The notes under the pieces were generated by a model. That model did not search any database, was not told the origin of the DNA, and saw only the letters and a list, made by a program, of their open reading frames with translations. Below are positions 17,517-25,118 of a stretch of DNA of 63,758 bases, piece by piece. This stretch comes from Cryomorphaceae bacterium (GTDB lineage: Bacteria > Bacteroidota > Bacteroidia > Flavobacteriales_D > Crocinitomicaceae): contig JAIXXP010000115.1 of NCBI GenBank assembly GCA_027490665.1, forward strand, positions 1-63,758, in the 5' to 3' direction. The first letter of the stretch is position 1, and every line of letters starts with the position of its first letter. The translations under genes were made by a program, and so were the position numbers.

Positions 17517-18704
17517 TTAAAGACGATCCAAAGCCGAAATAATAACTTTCACGGCTAAATCCCATTCGTCTTGTGTTAAATTAAGGGGCGGTGACAACCT
17601 AAAACTGTAAGGATGAGATAAGAACCAGAAGGTGATGAGCCCTTGTTCTAAACATGTATTGACCACTTTTTCTACTTGATCAGCGCTCTTGAGGTCAAAT
17701 GCAAACATGGCACCGACTCTTCTGTGCGCTTGCACTGCCGGATGCGCAGCAATTTGCGCAGCAAAAGCAGCAGCGCGCTGCTCCAATTGTGCCCAGTTGA
17801 TTTCGGTGCGCAAAACCTGAACGGTTGCAGCAGCTGCGGCACACACCATTGGATGCCCCCCAAAGGTGGTGATGTGCCCAAGCATGGGCGCATGCGTAAA
17901 TTGGTTCAAGTGCTGCTGCGCAGCTACAAGTGCACCAATTGGCATGCCGCCACCAAGCGCCTTGCCGAGTGTGAGTACATCTGGTACAACTCCGAATTGT
18001 TCGAAGGCAAACATGGTGCCTGTGCGGCCCATGCCGCATTGGATTTCATCAAAAATGAGCAAGGCGCCAACTTCGGTGCAGCGGGCGCGCAGCGCCTGCA
18101 AAAAGGCGGCCGAAGGCCGCCGCACCCCGGCATCGCCCTGAACGGTCTCGATGATCACGCCTGCGGTGCGGGTAGTGATCTGAGAGAGTTGTGCGGTATC
18201 GTTGTGCGCAAGAAAACGTACATCTGGCAACAGAGGCCTAAATGCAATTTTCTTGATTTCGTTGGCCGAGACACTCATGGCGCCATGGGTACTGCCGTGG
18301 TAGCTCCCTTTAAAAGCAACGAGCTCAGTGCGGCCGGTAACGCGCTTGGCCAATTTAAGTGCGGCTTCAATAGCTTCAGTTCCTGAATTGACAGCGTAAA
18401 CGCCATCCAATGAGGCGGGCAAAACTGCCAATAACTCTTTTACGAAAGCTTGTTGTGCATCCTGAACAAACTCGCCATACACCATGACATGCAAGTGTTT
18501 TTCCAATTGTGCAGCCAAGGCTGCAACTACTTTTGGATGACGATGCCCTATATTATTAACGGCAACACCAGCAATCATATCCAAATAAGCTTTGCCGTTT
18601 TTGTCATAAATATAGGCGCCTTCTGCCCGCTCTACTTCAATCAGAAAAGGAAAAGGACTTGTTTGGCCTAGATGGTCGAGGAAAAATTGGCTTTCGTTGG
18701 TCAT
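17517..18704 (-). CDS. Class III PLP aminotransferase (acetylornithine/ornithine type)
   Basis: A 395-residue fold-type I, class III aminotransferase. The family landmarks are YLDMIAGVAVNNIGHRHP, NSGTEAIEAALKLAKRVTGR, FKGSYHGSTHGAMSV, IFDEIQCGMGRTG with the PLP-contacting Asp, and the Schiff-base Lys in TLGKALGGGMPIGA. The closest groups are ArgD and ornithine/4-aminobutyrate aminotransferases; the substrate cannot be decided here. The start overlaps the pafA stop (ATGA). The 17.7-18.4 kb part is unusually GC-rich and Ala-rich, with CGG, TCG and GCC codons unlike its neighbours. It contains a terminator-like hairpin in the sense direction (18105-18121). Confidence 0.9.
   Translation of the reverse strand: MTNESQFFLDHLGQTSPFPFLIEVERAEGAYIYDKNGKAYLDMIAGVAVNNIGHRHPKVVAALAAQLEKHLHVMVYGEFVQDAQQAFVKELLAVLPASLDGVYAVNSGTEAIEAALKLAKRVTGRTELVAFKGSYHGSTHGAMSVSANEIKKIAFRPLLPDVRFLAHNDTAQLSQITTRTAGVIIETVQGDAGVRRPSAAFLQALRARCTEVGALLIFDEIQCGMGRTGTMFAFEQFGVVPDVLTLGKALGGGMPIGALVAAQQHLNQFTHAPMLGHITTFGGHPMVCAAAAATVQVLRTEINWAQLEQRAAAFAAQIAAHPAVQAHRRVGAMFAFDLKSADQVEKVVNTCLEQGLITFWFLSHPYSFRLSPPLNLTQDEWDLAVKVIISALDRL
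18099..18121 (-). other. Terminator-like GC hairpin inside the aminotransferase gene
   Basis: In the coding sense the message reads GGCGGCC-TTC-GGCCGCC followed by TTTTT, a perfect 7-bp stem with a 3-base loop and a U-tract. It encodes part of RRPSAAFLQ at about residue 194-202, so the frame is intact. It has the form of an intrinsic terminator, but inside a translated region it may be masked by ribosomes. Confidence 0.5.
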
Positions 18705-20344
18705 TTTTTAGGTTGCAAGAGCGGTAAAATAGGTTTACCTGTCATAGACCCTGGTCTTTGCAGGTTCAATAAATGCACGAGCGTAGCTGAGATATCCGTA
18801 ATTTGAATTGGGTCATAGAGCGAAAGACCTTGAGGAATGCCTTTACCGTACCATAAAAGTGGAACATGTGTGTCATAATTAAAGGCTGATCCATGAGAGG
18901 TGCCTTGATGCGCTTTAGGTTCGTCGTGGTCTTTGGCGAGATAACCTGGCTGCAACAAAAAGATAAGCTCACCACTTCTTTGGGCATCGTAACCATTGCG
19001 CAATAGCTCACCCCAGTAATCGGTACTTGCAGATCCAGAACGTAGTTGCGTGCGCGTTAATACTGTTTTGACTTCTGGCCATTGGCGCAACTCATTGGCT
19101 GCAAATTCGGCAACCTCATCGATATCAAGGTGCAGCGAATCGATTTTCTTTAGATCGAGGTAAATATTTTGGTTGGTCTCGTGCTCGAGTAAATCGGCGT
19201 TGTACTTCATGATGAAGTCGTCGCGGAGCACTTGTAGGTGATCGTGCATAAAGAAATACCCACCCGGCATTTTCATTTTGACCAACATTTCAGGAACCGG
19301 CACCACTGCGTGATCGGCAGTTAAGAAGAGGATAAAACCGTCTTTACCATAACGGGTCTCGAGGCTGGCAAACAAGCGTTGTAACTCTCGGTCTAAGCGC
19401 GCATACATATCTTCCAATTCGCGAGAATAAGGACCAAATGCATGTCCTGCGATGTCGGGGGTTGAATAGGAAAGACACAAGAAGTCAGTAAACTGATCTT
19501 GGCCTAAATCTTCTTGTTCAAGTGCTTGAATGGCAAAGTCTGTCAAGACCTCATTGGCTTGTGGTGAAATGGTAAAAAGAGAGGTAGCGGAAGCTCCTGC
19601 AGCAATCATGGCAGGGAAGTCATAGGGGAAGGTTGCCGCTGTTTTGCCGGTCAAGACCACTTCATATGGGCTTGCGTCGGTCATTAAATAGGTGCTTTCC
19701 GGCAAGAGCAAACGCCATGGGCGCAAATCTTTTACTGGGTCAAATTTCGCATTGAAGCGCTCCACCCATTCAGGTAAGGCATCTTTATAAAAAGTACTCG
19801 TTACAAAATCACCAGATTGGTAATCGAACCAATAACTTCCATCGGATAAATGCCCCCCGGGCAAAATAGCACTGCGGTCTTTAATTGAAAGCGATATAAC
19901 TTTTGATTTGGGTGAAGCCAATTTGAGCTGATCAGTAATGGTGTAGGTCAACAAATTCATAGGTGCTGCTTGACCTCCACTTGTGCTACCAACGGTTTGA
20001 TAGCGCTCATCAGAAACACTTGTTACCGTTTTATGCAGATCTCGGACATACCAGTCGTTGCCAACAATACCATGGTTTGCAGGGGTTGTACCCGTGTAAA
20101 TGGAAGCATGACCAGGCGCTGTATAAGTTGGGACGTAATTGTATTGGGTGTTACGGCAATTCGTACCCTTGACCAACAAACGATTGAAACCACCGCTTGT
20201 GTAAAGGTGTTCAAAACGATAGAGGTAGTCGTAACACATTTGATCGACAACAATGCCAACAACAATTTTTGGAGCTTTATCTATTTGCGCTTGAAAGCCA
20301 AATACATAAGACAAAAGGAATACAAGTAGCAGTATTTTTTTCAT
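18701..20344 (-). CDS. pafA: Alkaline phosphatase PafA-type
   Basis: A 547-residue secreted alkaline-phosphatase-superfamily enzyme. A signal peptide (MKKILLLVFLLSYVFGFQAQ) precedes the catalytic domain. The zinc-ligand Asp is in GIVVDQM (about D34), the Thr nucleophile is in VPTYTAPGHASIYTG (about T75), N96 is in GIVGNDWY, and the paired K155/R157 are in SIKDRSAILPGGH. This set matches PafA phosphomonoesterases of flavobacteria, which release phosphate from organic esters and are not inhibited by phosphate, as I recall. TADHAVVPVPE and the GTSHGSAFNYDTHVP segment supply further metal ligands. A promoter box ends 4 bases before the ATG. The downstream aminotransferase is translationally coupled, an odd pairing. 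Confidence 0.95.
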   Translation of the reverse strand: MKKILLLVFLLSYVFGFQAQIDKAPKIVVGIVVDQMCYDYLYRFEHLYTSGGFNRLLVKGTNCRNTQYNYVPTYTAPGHASIYTGTTPANHGIVGNDWYVRDLHKTVTSVSDERYQTVGSTSGGQAAPMNLLTYTITDQLKLASPKSKVISLSIKDRSAILPGGHLSDGSYWFDYQSGDFVTSTFYKDALPEWVERFNAKFDPVKDLRPWRLLLPESTYLMTDASPYEVVLTGKTAATFPYDFPAMIAAGASATSLFTISPQANEVLTDFAIQALEQEDLGQDQFTDFLCLSYSTPDIAGHAFGPYSRELEDMYARLDRELQRLFASLETRYGKDGFILFLTADHAVVPVPEMLVKMKMPGGYFFMHDHLQVLRDDFIMKYNADLLEHETNQNIYLDLKKIDSLHLDIDEVAEFAANELRQWPEVKTVLTRTQLRSGSASTDYWGELLRNGYDAQRSGELIFLLQPGYLAKDHDEPKAHQGTSHGSAFNYDTHVPLLWYGKGIPQGLSLYDPIQITDISATLVHLLNLQRPGSMTGKPILPLLQPKK

Positions 20345-20348
20345 AGTT

Positions 20349-20380
20349 CAAAATTACGCATTCCATTTTGGCTATACCAA
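20349..20380 (-). promoter_or_regulatory. Promoter of pafA: TTG-N21-TAATTTTG, 4 nt before ATG
   Basis: On the minus strand a TTG (20378-20380) lies 21 bases upstream of a perfect TAATTTTG (20349-20356). Only AACT separates the box from the start codon, so the mRNA should be leaderless or nearly so. Confidence 0.65.
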
Positions 20381-20429
20381 GCAACTTTTTGACGAAATTT
20401 ACGTCTTGAACAAAATTTAAAAATCCATC

Positions 20430-21797
20430 ATGAAACAACTTTTACCAATTTTATTGCTTGCGCTCAGCTTTTTTAGCTTCAACAACGCGCGTGCACAATT
20501 TGTCGTGAACGTCATTACTGTTGACTGCAGCGGCCCAGGATTATGCGACGGCTTCGCCATGATCGACTCTTCAAACACAATGAATTTTACATCTGTACAA
20601 TGGTACATGAACGGTTCCCTCATTCAAAATGGTGGCAATGCCATTTATAATCTTTGCGCAGGAACTTATTCTGTCAACGCAATGGGTGGAGGCTTGGTCC
20701 TTACGTCGCCTTTTACAATAGGCACTGGTACGCCAAACCCTTGTTCCGGATTCGGCATGAATATTACCGAAACCATGGCAAGTAGCCAAAACGTTTGTGA
20801 CGGTAGCATTACAGTTAGCGTTTACGGAGGTTCAGCACCTTACACTTACCAAATGTCTGGCGCACCTGTAACCGGCGCTCCAAATTTCAACAACTTGTGC
20901 ACAGGCACTTACAACCTTACCGTTACAGACGCCAATGGCTGCACGATTAGTCAAAATGCGAACATTTTATACGACACCACAACTACCAACCCTTGCGCAG
21001 GTTTTTATCCTACCGTAACTGTTACTGATTGCAGTGCACCAGGTGCTTGCGACGGGGCAATAGACATCTCTTGTGCAACATGCGGTACTTTTTATGTTAT
21101 GTGGAGTCAAGGATCAACAACATACGCAATCAATAACTTATGCGAAGGCAATTATTCTGCAGTTGTCACAGATAGCAATGGTTGCTCATTCAGTACTACC
21201 CAATTTGTAGGTTACAACGGCGGCGGAAACATCGACAGCATCAACGTTATTGGCAACCTTGCAACAGGCGGCATGATCACCGGTACATTGCAGTCTAGCT
21301 GGATCTACAATTGTGACATCGACATGTCTATGCTCGACACCGCTTACATGGTTTCAGCTACATTTGGCAACAACCCATCTAACCAAGACAGCTTATACAC
21401 AGTTTGGTATTTAACCGACACTACAGGTGCATTTACATACATCAACTACGCTTTCTACGCACCATTTGCAACAGGTACCTACAACCTCGTTTTACAAGTG
21501 TACTGCCCGATTAAATCTACACCACTTTACTACAACATCATCACGCAATTTGATGTACAAAGCGCTGGCATTGGTTCTGCAGCACCTGTAGCGTTAACAC
21601 TCTCACCTAACCCTGTTCAAGACATCCTAACTATCCAAGGTGCGTATTCAGGAAGCTATACAATCTATAACCAAGCTGGTCAATGTCTACAAAAAGGCCA
21701 ATTCAACAAGCAAATAGACTTGCGCCAATTGGCAAACGGCACTTACCTCTTACACTTAGATGGTCAGGTACTTCCGTTTATCAAAATGCAGCAATAA
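20430..21797 (+). CDS. T9SS cargo protein with SprB-like Cys repeats and sorting domain
   Basis: A 455-residue secreted protein. After a signal peptide (MKQLLPILLLALSFFSFNNARAQ) come three SprB-like repeats of about 75 residues. Each has CDG near the start, then NLC.G.Y and V.D.NGC at the end (for example LCTGTYNLTVTDANGC and LCEGNYSAVVTDSNGC); the first repeat is more diverged. A region without repeats follows, then a C-terminal type A sorting domain of about 70 residues starting LTLSPNPVQDILTI and ending GTYLLHLDGQVLPFIKMQQ. This domain directs export by the Type IX system and attachment or release at the surface. PorU and PorV lie at 58.5-63.6 kb. Conserved Cys pairs suggest disulfides. 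Ligand unknown. Confidence 0.9.
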   Translation: MKQLLPILLLALSFFSFNNARAQFVVNVITVDCSGPGLCDGFAMIDSSNTMNFTSVQWYMNGSLIQNGGNAIYNLCAGTYSVNAMGGGLVLTSPFTIGTGTPNPCSGFGMNITETMASSQNVCDGSITVSVYGGSAPYTYQMSGAPVTGAPNFNNLCTGTYNLTVTDANGCTISQNANILYDTTTTNPCAGFYPTVTVTDCSAPGACDGAIDISCATCGTFYVMWSQGSTTYAINNLCEGNYSAVVTDSNGCSFSTTQFVGYNGGGNIDSINVIGNLATGGMITGTLQSSWIYNCDIDMSMLDTAYMVSATFGNNPSNQDSLYTVWYLTDTTGAFTYINYAFYAPFATGTYNLVLQVYCPIKSTPLYYNIITQFDVQSAGIGSAAPVALTLSPNPVQDILTIQGAYSGSYTIYNQAGQCLQKGQFNKQIDLRQLANGTYLLHLDGQVLPFIKMQQ

Positions 21798-21826
21798 GCG
21801 TTACGAAACTAGAAACGCTCTCCAAC

Positions 21827-21857
21827 AAAAAGGGCCCGCAATTGCGGGCCCTTTTTT
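21827..21857. terminator. Bidirectional intrinsic terminator between two convergent genes
   Basis: AAAAA, then the perfect 20-base palindrome GGGCCCGCAATTGCGGGCCC (21832-21851), then TTTTTT. Both strands have a GC-rich stem followed by a U-tract, so it can stop the cargo gene from the left and the VWD gene from the right. Confidence 0.93.
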
Positions 21858-21909
21858 ATATTCATCGTTTTGGATCAGATCATTCATTCAATTCCATGAT
21901 AACAGAGCA

Positions 21910-23529
21910 CTATCCTTTTCCTTTGATGGTAGGAACGGAAGGCTTGGGAGTTACAGGCGCAGCTGGTCTTGGCGCTACAGGAGTCGACGGCGAGCTTGGA
22001 CGCGTATTGATTGGAGCGGAAGGCTTCGGTGAAACTGGACTACTTGGTTTTGAAAAAGCCGGTGTAGAAGGTTTGGATTCAGCAGGAGCAAAAGGTTCTT
22101 TAGCACCACGATCTGGGCCAGAGGTGGTTTGGTTTGGCTCTGTACCTCCTTTGCCAGGTTTTTCAGTGGTGCCTGCCGGTTTGGTATCAATTGTTTGAGG
22201 TCGGTCATTTGGATATTTACCTTCTGAAAAGGTATGCGCATTGTTGTTGAGTGCCGGACGCTCCACTTTGTTCAGAACGGTTGTTGTAGGCGTTGGGACA
22301 TTTGGCGTTGGGGGAACATTCGGTGGAATATTTAAATACCCTTGATCAAAAATACAGCCCCCCATTTCGTCGGAAGGAACACCCATTTGCAAACAGCGCT
22401 GGCGTGCTTGTTCTCTACTTTGCGCATTCATTTGAGAAACATTCATGTAGATTCTTGGAAAGCTTCTGTCTGTGTAAGATGCTGTAGTGGTACCAGGTCG
22501 GTAGTCAAAGAGCGTATTGAGGTCGGTAACGCGCCAATCTTCGGCAAAATTCTTCGCTAAGTAGGCCTGAAACTCTTGCTCTGCCAAACTATTGATTTGC
22601 GAGGCTTCTCTGGAATCAAAGGCGTAAGCAGATGCCAAGGATAAGGCAGCGATGTTGTTCGGGCGCGGCATGTTGGTGCGGCTATTGAAGTCGTCGTCGG
22701 CAAAGCCATTGTTGTTGCCTAACAACCCTTCATACATATTGCGGTCGCAGTCAAAGATACCTACGGTTACGTTTACAAAACCACGAGCACCTGAAGAGCG
22801 GACATCGACAACGGTTGTTTCGCCTGTTGGCCAAGCGATGGTATAATTGCGACCATCCAAACGCACCACGCCTCCGTGTGGTAAATAATAACTTCGGCCT
22901 TGCAATTGAATGGCTTGGCCATTGAGCCTAAGTGGCGTTTGTTGGATGTCGTCAGGTTTGTCGCCAGCATAAAAACAGAGGCGGTCGCCGGCTACGTTCA
23001 TGGCCACCGCAGCATTTAAGGAAAAGTTGTCGTCTTGGGCACGCTGACGCGTTTGGACCTCAAAAAGACCATTTGAATTTTTGGACAAGACAAACTCGCC
23101 AACAGTTTGAAAAGAATAGGTAGCGCGGTCATAGGATTTAAGATGAGGGTCGCCGTAGGATCTGCCGTAAGTACGGGAACAAAAGCTGTGTTCGAGCATG
23201 GCTGTAAATAGACCGATATCGGTAGTTGAACTGCTGCCCGTGGTAGCTACTCGTTGATTCTCGAGTACCATCTGGCGCAGATCTTGACGCTCTTTTGCAG
23301 GTATCATGCTCAGCATTTCGTAGGGTGTGAAATCTTCTGGGAAGGTGCGGTCTGGAACTTGTTTATTTGCTGCCAATGCTTGGATAGCTGCTGCTAACCA
23401 CGCGCCACGGATGTCGTCCCAGCGCTCGAGATGGTCTTTAATTGGCGCAAAAGCTGCACTTGGAGCTTGTCCAAAAGCGCTATTGAAAAGAAGGCAAAAG
23501 CCGGCTAAAAAAAGTACTGATTTCTTCAT
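21910..23529 (-). CDS. Secreted von Willebrand factor type D domain protein with Pro/Ser/Thr-rich tail
   Basis: A 539-residue exported protein. A signal peptide (MKKSVLFLAGFCLLFNSAFGQ) is followed by a helical region and then a VWD domain (about residues 120-285), marked by YGDPHLKSYDRATYSF and GLLGNNNGFADDDF. Next comes the segment usually found after bacterial VWD domains (DWRVTDLNTLFDYRPG, YTDRSFPR, then RCLQMGVPSDEMGGCIFDQG). The last 120 residues are low-complexity, with repeated KPS.P units ending TPKPSVPTIKGKG. There is no T9SS sorting domain, so the final location may be periplasm, outer surface or medium by another route. VWD domains mediate multimerisation and adhesion in animals; the bacterial role is unknown. 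Confidence 0.85.
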   Translation of the reverse strand: MKKSVLFLAGFCLLFNSAFGQAPSAAFAPIKDHLERWDDIRGAWLAAAIQALAANKQVPDRTFPEDFTPYEMLSMIPAKERQDLRQMVLENQRVATTGSSSTTDIGLFTAMLEHSFCSRTYGRSYGDPHLKSYDRATYSFQTVGEFVLSKNSNGLFEVQTRQRAQDDNFSLNAAVAMNVAGDRLCFYAGDKPDDIQQTPLRLNGQAIQLQGRSYYLPHGGVVRLDGRNYTIAWPTGETTVVDVRSSGARGFVNVTVGIFDCDRNMYEGLLGNNNGFADDDFNSRTNMPRPNNIAALSLASAYAFDSREASQINSLAEQEFQAYLAKNFAEDWRVTDLNTLFDYRPGTTTASYTDRSFPRIYMNVSQMNAQSREQARQRCLQMGVPSDEMGGCIFDQGYLNIPPNVPPTPNVPTPTTTVLNKVERPALNNNAHTFSEGKYPNDRPQTIDTKPAGTTEKPGKGGTEPNQTTSGPDRGAKEPFAPAESKPSTPAFSKPSSPVSPKPSAPINTRPSSPSTPVAPRPAAPVTPKPSVPTIKGKG

Positions 23530-23574
23530 AAATATTGAATTATTGCTGCTGACTTAGCAAGATTCGGGCCAAAA

Positions 23575-24246
23575 TTATTCATTGAATTTATAGCCAATAC
23601 CTTTGATCGTGGAAATATATTGTTCGCCTATTTTTTCGCGGATTTTACGGATATGGACGTCAATGGTGCGGTCGCCGACGATGATTTCGGTACCCCACAC
23701 TTTCTCTAAAATTTGTTCTCGTTTGAATACGAAGTTTGGCCTAGAGGCCAATAAAGCAAGGAGTTCGAATTCTTTGCGTGGCAATTGGATTTCTTGACCG
23801 TCTTTTTCGAGTAAATATTTTTCGCGATTGATGTGAAACAGCGGCTTGACGGGTTCTGCTGGTTTGTTGTGTTGGCTGCGTCTGAGCATGGCGTGTATCC
23901 GCGACAACAAAACCTTGGTTTTAATGGGCTTGGCTATGTAGTCATCGGCGCCGGCATCAAGCCCGGCAATTTGGCTGTAGTCTTCGTTTCTAGCTGTTAG
24001 AAAGCAAATGAGGATATCTTGATTGATAGGATCTGCTTTGATGCGCTCACAAACTTCAATTCCGTCTAATTGTGGCATCATGACGTCGAGTAAAATAAGC
24101 GCGGGTTTTTCTTTTTGAACGAACTCCAAACAGGCTAGTCCATCGGCCACAACATCGACTTTAAAACCCTCTTTTTGAAGATTATAATGTAGCAATGTTC
24201 GAATGTCTTCTTCGTCGTCGACTATAAGTATGTGAGCTAGATTCAT
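23575..24246 (-). CDS. OmpR/PhoB-type response regulator (orphan)
   Basis: A 223-residue two-component regulator. The receiver domain (about 1-120) has HILIVDDEEDIRTLL with the acidic pocket, the phosphoacceptor Asp in LILLDVMMPQLDG, the FLTARNEDYSQIAGLDAGADDY segment and the conserved Lys in YIAKPIK. A winged-helix DNA-binding domain (about 135-223) has LPRKEFELLALLASRP, VWGTEIIVGDRTIDVHIRKIREKIG and IKGIGYKFNE. It resembles PhoB-family regulators. No histidine kinase is adjacent. I use the ATG at 24246; a further ATG at 24264 would add six residues and include a promoter-like TAACTTTA. Transcribed divergently from the second regulator. Confidence 0.93.
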   Translation of the reverse strand: MNLAHILIVDDEEDIRTLLHYNLQKEGFKVDVVADGLACLEFVQKEKPALILLDVMMPQLDGIEVCERIKADPINQDILICFLTARNEDYSQIAGLDAGADDYIAKPIKTKVLLSRIHAMLRRSQHNKPAEPVKPLFHINREKYLLEKDGQEIQLPRKEFELLALLASRPNFVFKREQILEKVWGTEIIVGDRTIDVHIRKIREKIGEQYISTIKGIGYKFNE

Positions 24247-24346
24247 TAAAGTAAAGTTAGGCATTCTAAAAATGGCAATGTGTCAGCCTAAAATATTTTT
24301 ATGAAAAATTTAACAAACCGACGTAACCTTATATTAAAAAACCGCT

Positions 24347-24354
24347 TAACTTTG
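24347..24354 (+). promoter_or_regulatory. -7 box TAACTTTG for the second response regulator
   Basis: A perfect TAnnTTTG box in the 182-base divergent gap. Initiation near 24359 would leave a leader of about 70 bases before the ATG at 24429, which contains the hairpin at 24388-24409. Confidence 0.5.
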
Positions 24355-24387
24355 CAGGACTAGTAGTAGGTTTAGGTTAATAGTCAG

Positions 24388-24409
24388 GAGCTTTGGTTTA
24401 CCAAGGCTC
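24388..24409 (+). promoter_or_regulatory. Leader hairpin upstream of the second response regulator
   Basis: GAGCTTTGG-TTTA-CCAAGGCTC forms a 9-bp stem (one G-U pair) with a 4-base loop, followed by TTGGCTTTTAT. It lies 19 bases before the start codon. It may be a weak attenuator, an mRNA stabiliser or a protein site. Confidence 0.45.
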
Positions 24410-24428
24410 TTGGCTTTTATAGACGCTC

Positions 24429-25118
24429 ATGAAAATCAAAATCCTCATGGTAGAAGACGATATCAGCCTTGGTATCGTAGTTTCAGATCAGCTTAGAGCA
24501 GATGGCTACGCCGTTACCCTCTGTGAAAACGGTGCCGAAGCACTCAGGCGCTTTCAAGAAGAGCCCTACCACCTTTGTATTTTTGACGTCATGCTTCCTG
24601 TCAAAGATGGCTTTACCCTAGCCCGCGACATCCGCAAGCAAAATACAGAAATCCCAATTCTCTTCTTGTCGGCCAGAAGTCAAACCGAAGACAAAATTGA
24701 AGGTTTCAACGCAGGTGCCGACGACTACCTCTCCAAACCATTTAGTGCCGAAGAACTACAATTGCGCGTCAAAGCACTCCTCAAACGCGTCAAGCTTCAG
24801 CCCGAAAACCCCGAACAAAAAGTGGTCAAAATTGGCCTTTACACCTTCGACACCGAAAATTTCACCTTGCAATCTCCAAGTCAGTTGCTCACCTTAACCA
24901 AAAAGGAAGCCATGATTTTGCGCACACTATACAAATTCAAAAATCAGCTGATCCCACGAGACGTCATTTTGAATTCAGTTTGGGGTCAGGACGACTACTT
25001 TGTTGGCCGCAGCCTAGACGTCTTCATTACCAAACTGCGCAAATACCTCAAGGAAGACACCAGCATCCAAATCAACAATGTACACGGCGTTGGTTTTAAG
25101 TTCGAGTGTCAAGAATGA
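24429..25118 (+). CDS. OmpR-type response regulator, RprY-like (orphan)
   Basis: A 229-residue regulator with a receiver domain (KILMVEDDISLG, phosphoacceptor Asp in LCIFDVMLPVKDGFTLA, Lys in DDYLSKPFSAEEL) and a C-terminal winged helix (LTKKEAMILRTLY, SVWGQDDYFVGRSLDVFITKLRKYL, NVHGVGFKFE). The VMLPVKDGFTLA and FSAEEL segments resemble RprY of Bacteroides, which works with the kinase RprX. No kinase gene is nearby: the next gene is tsaB, overlapping by ATGA. It shares an intergenic region with the other orphan regulator, so cross-regulation is possible but unproven. Confidence 0.92.
   Translation: MKIKILMVEDDISLGIVVSDQLRADGYAVTLCENGAEALRRFQEEPYHLCIFDVMLPVKDGFTLARDIRKQNTEIPILFLSARSQTEDKIEGFNAGADDYLSKPFSAEELQLRVKALLKRVKLQPENPEQKVVKIGLYTFDTENFTLQSPSQLLTLTKKEAMILRTLYKFKNQLIPRDVILNSVWGQDDYFVGRSLDVFITKLRKYLKEDTSIQINNVHGVGFKFECQE

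Noticed and set aside
17676..18386. 236-codon open frame on the plus strand opposite the aminotransferase gene
   Set aside because: It mirrors the GC-rich conserved gene, has no start context or recognisable domain, and its residues are typical of a shadow frame (Cys/Lys/Trp scatter).
24247..24264. Upstream ATG adding six residues to the PhoB-like regulator
   Set aside because: The receiver domain begins normally from the ATG at 24246, and TAACTTTA, one base off the promoter consensus, lies at 24252-24259 in the extension.
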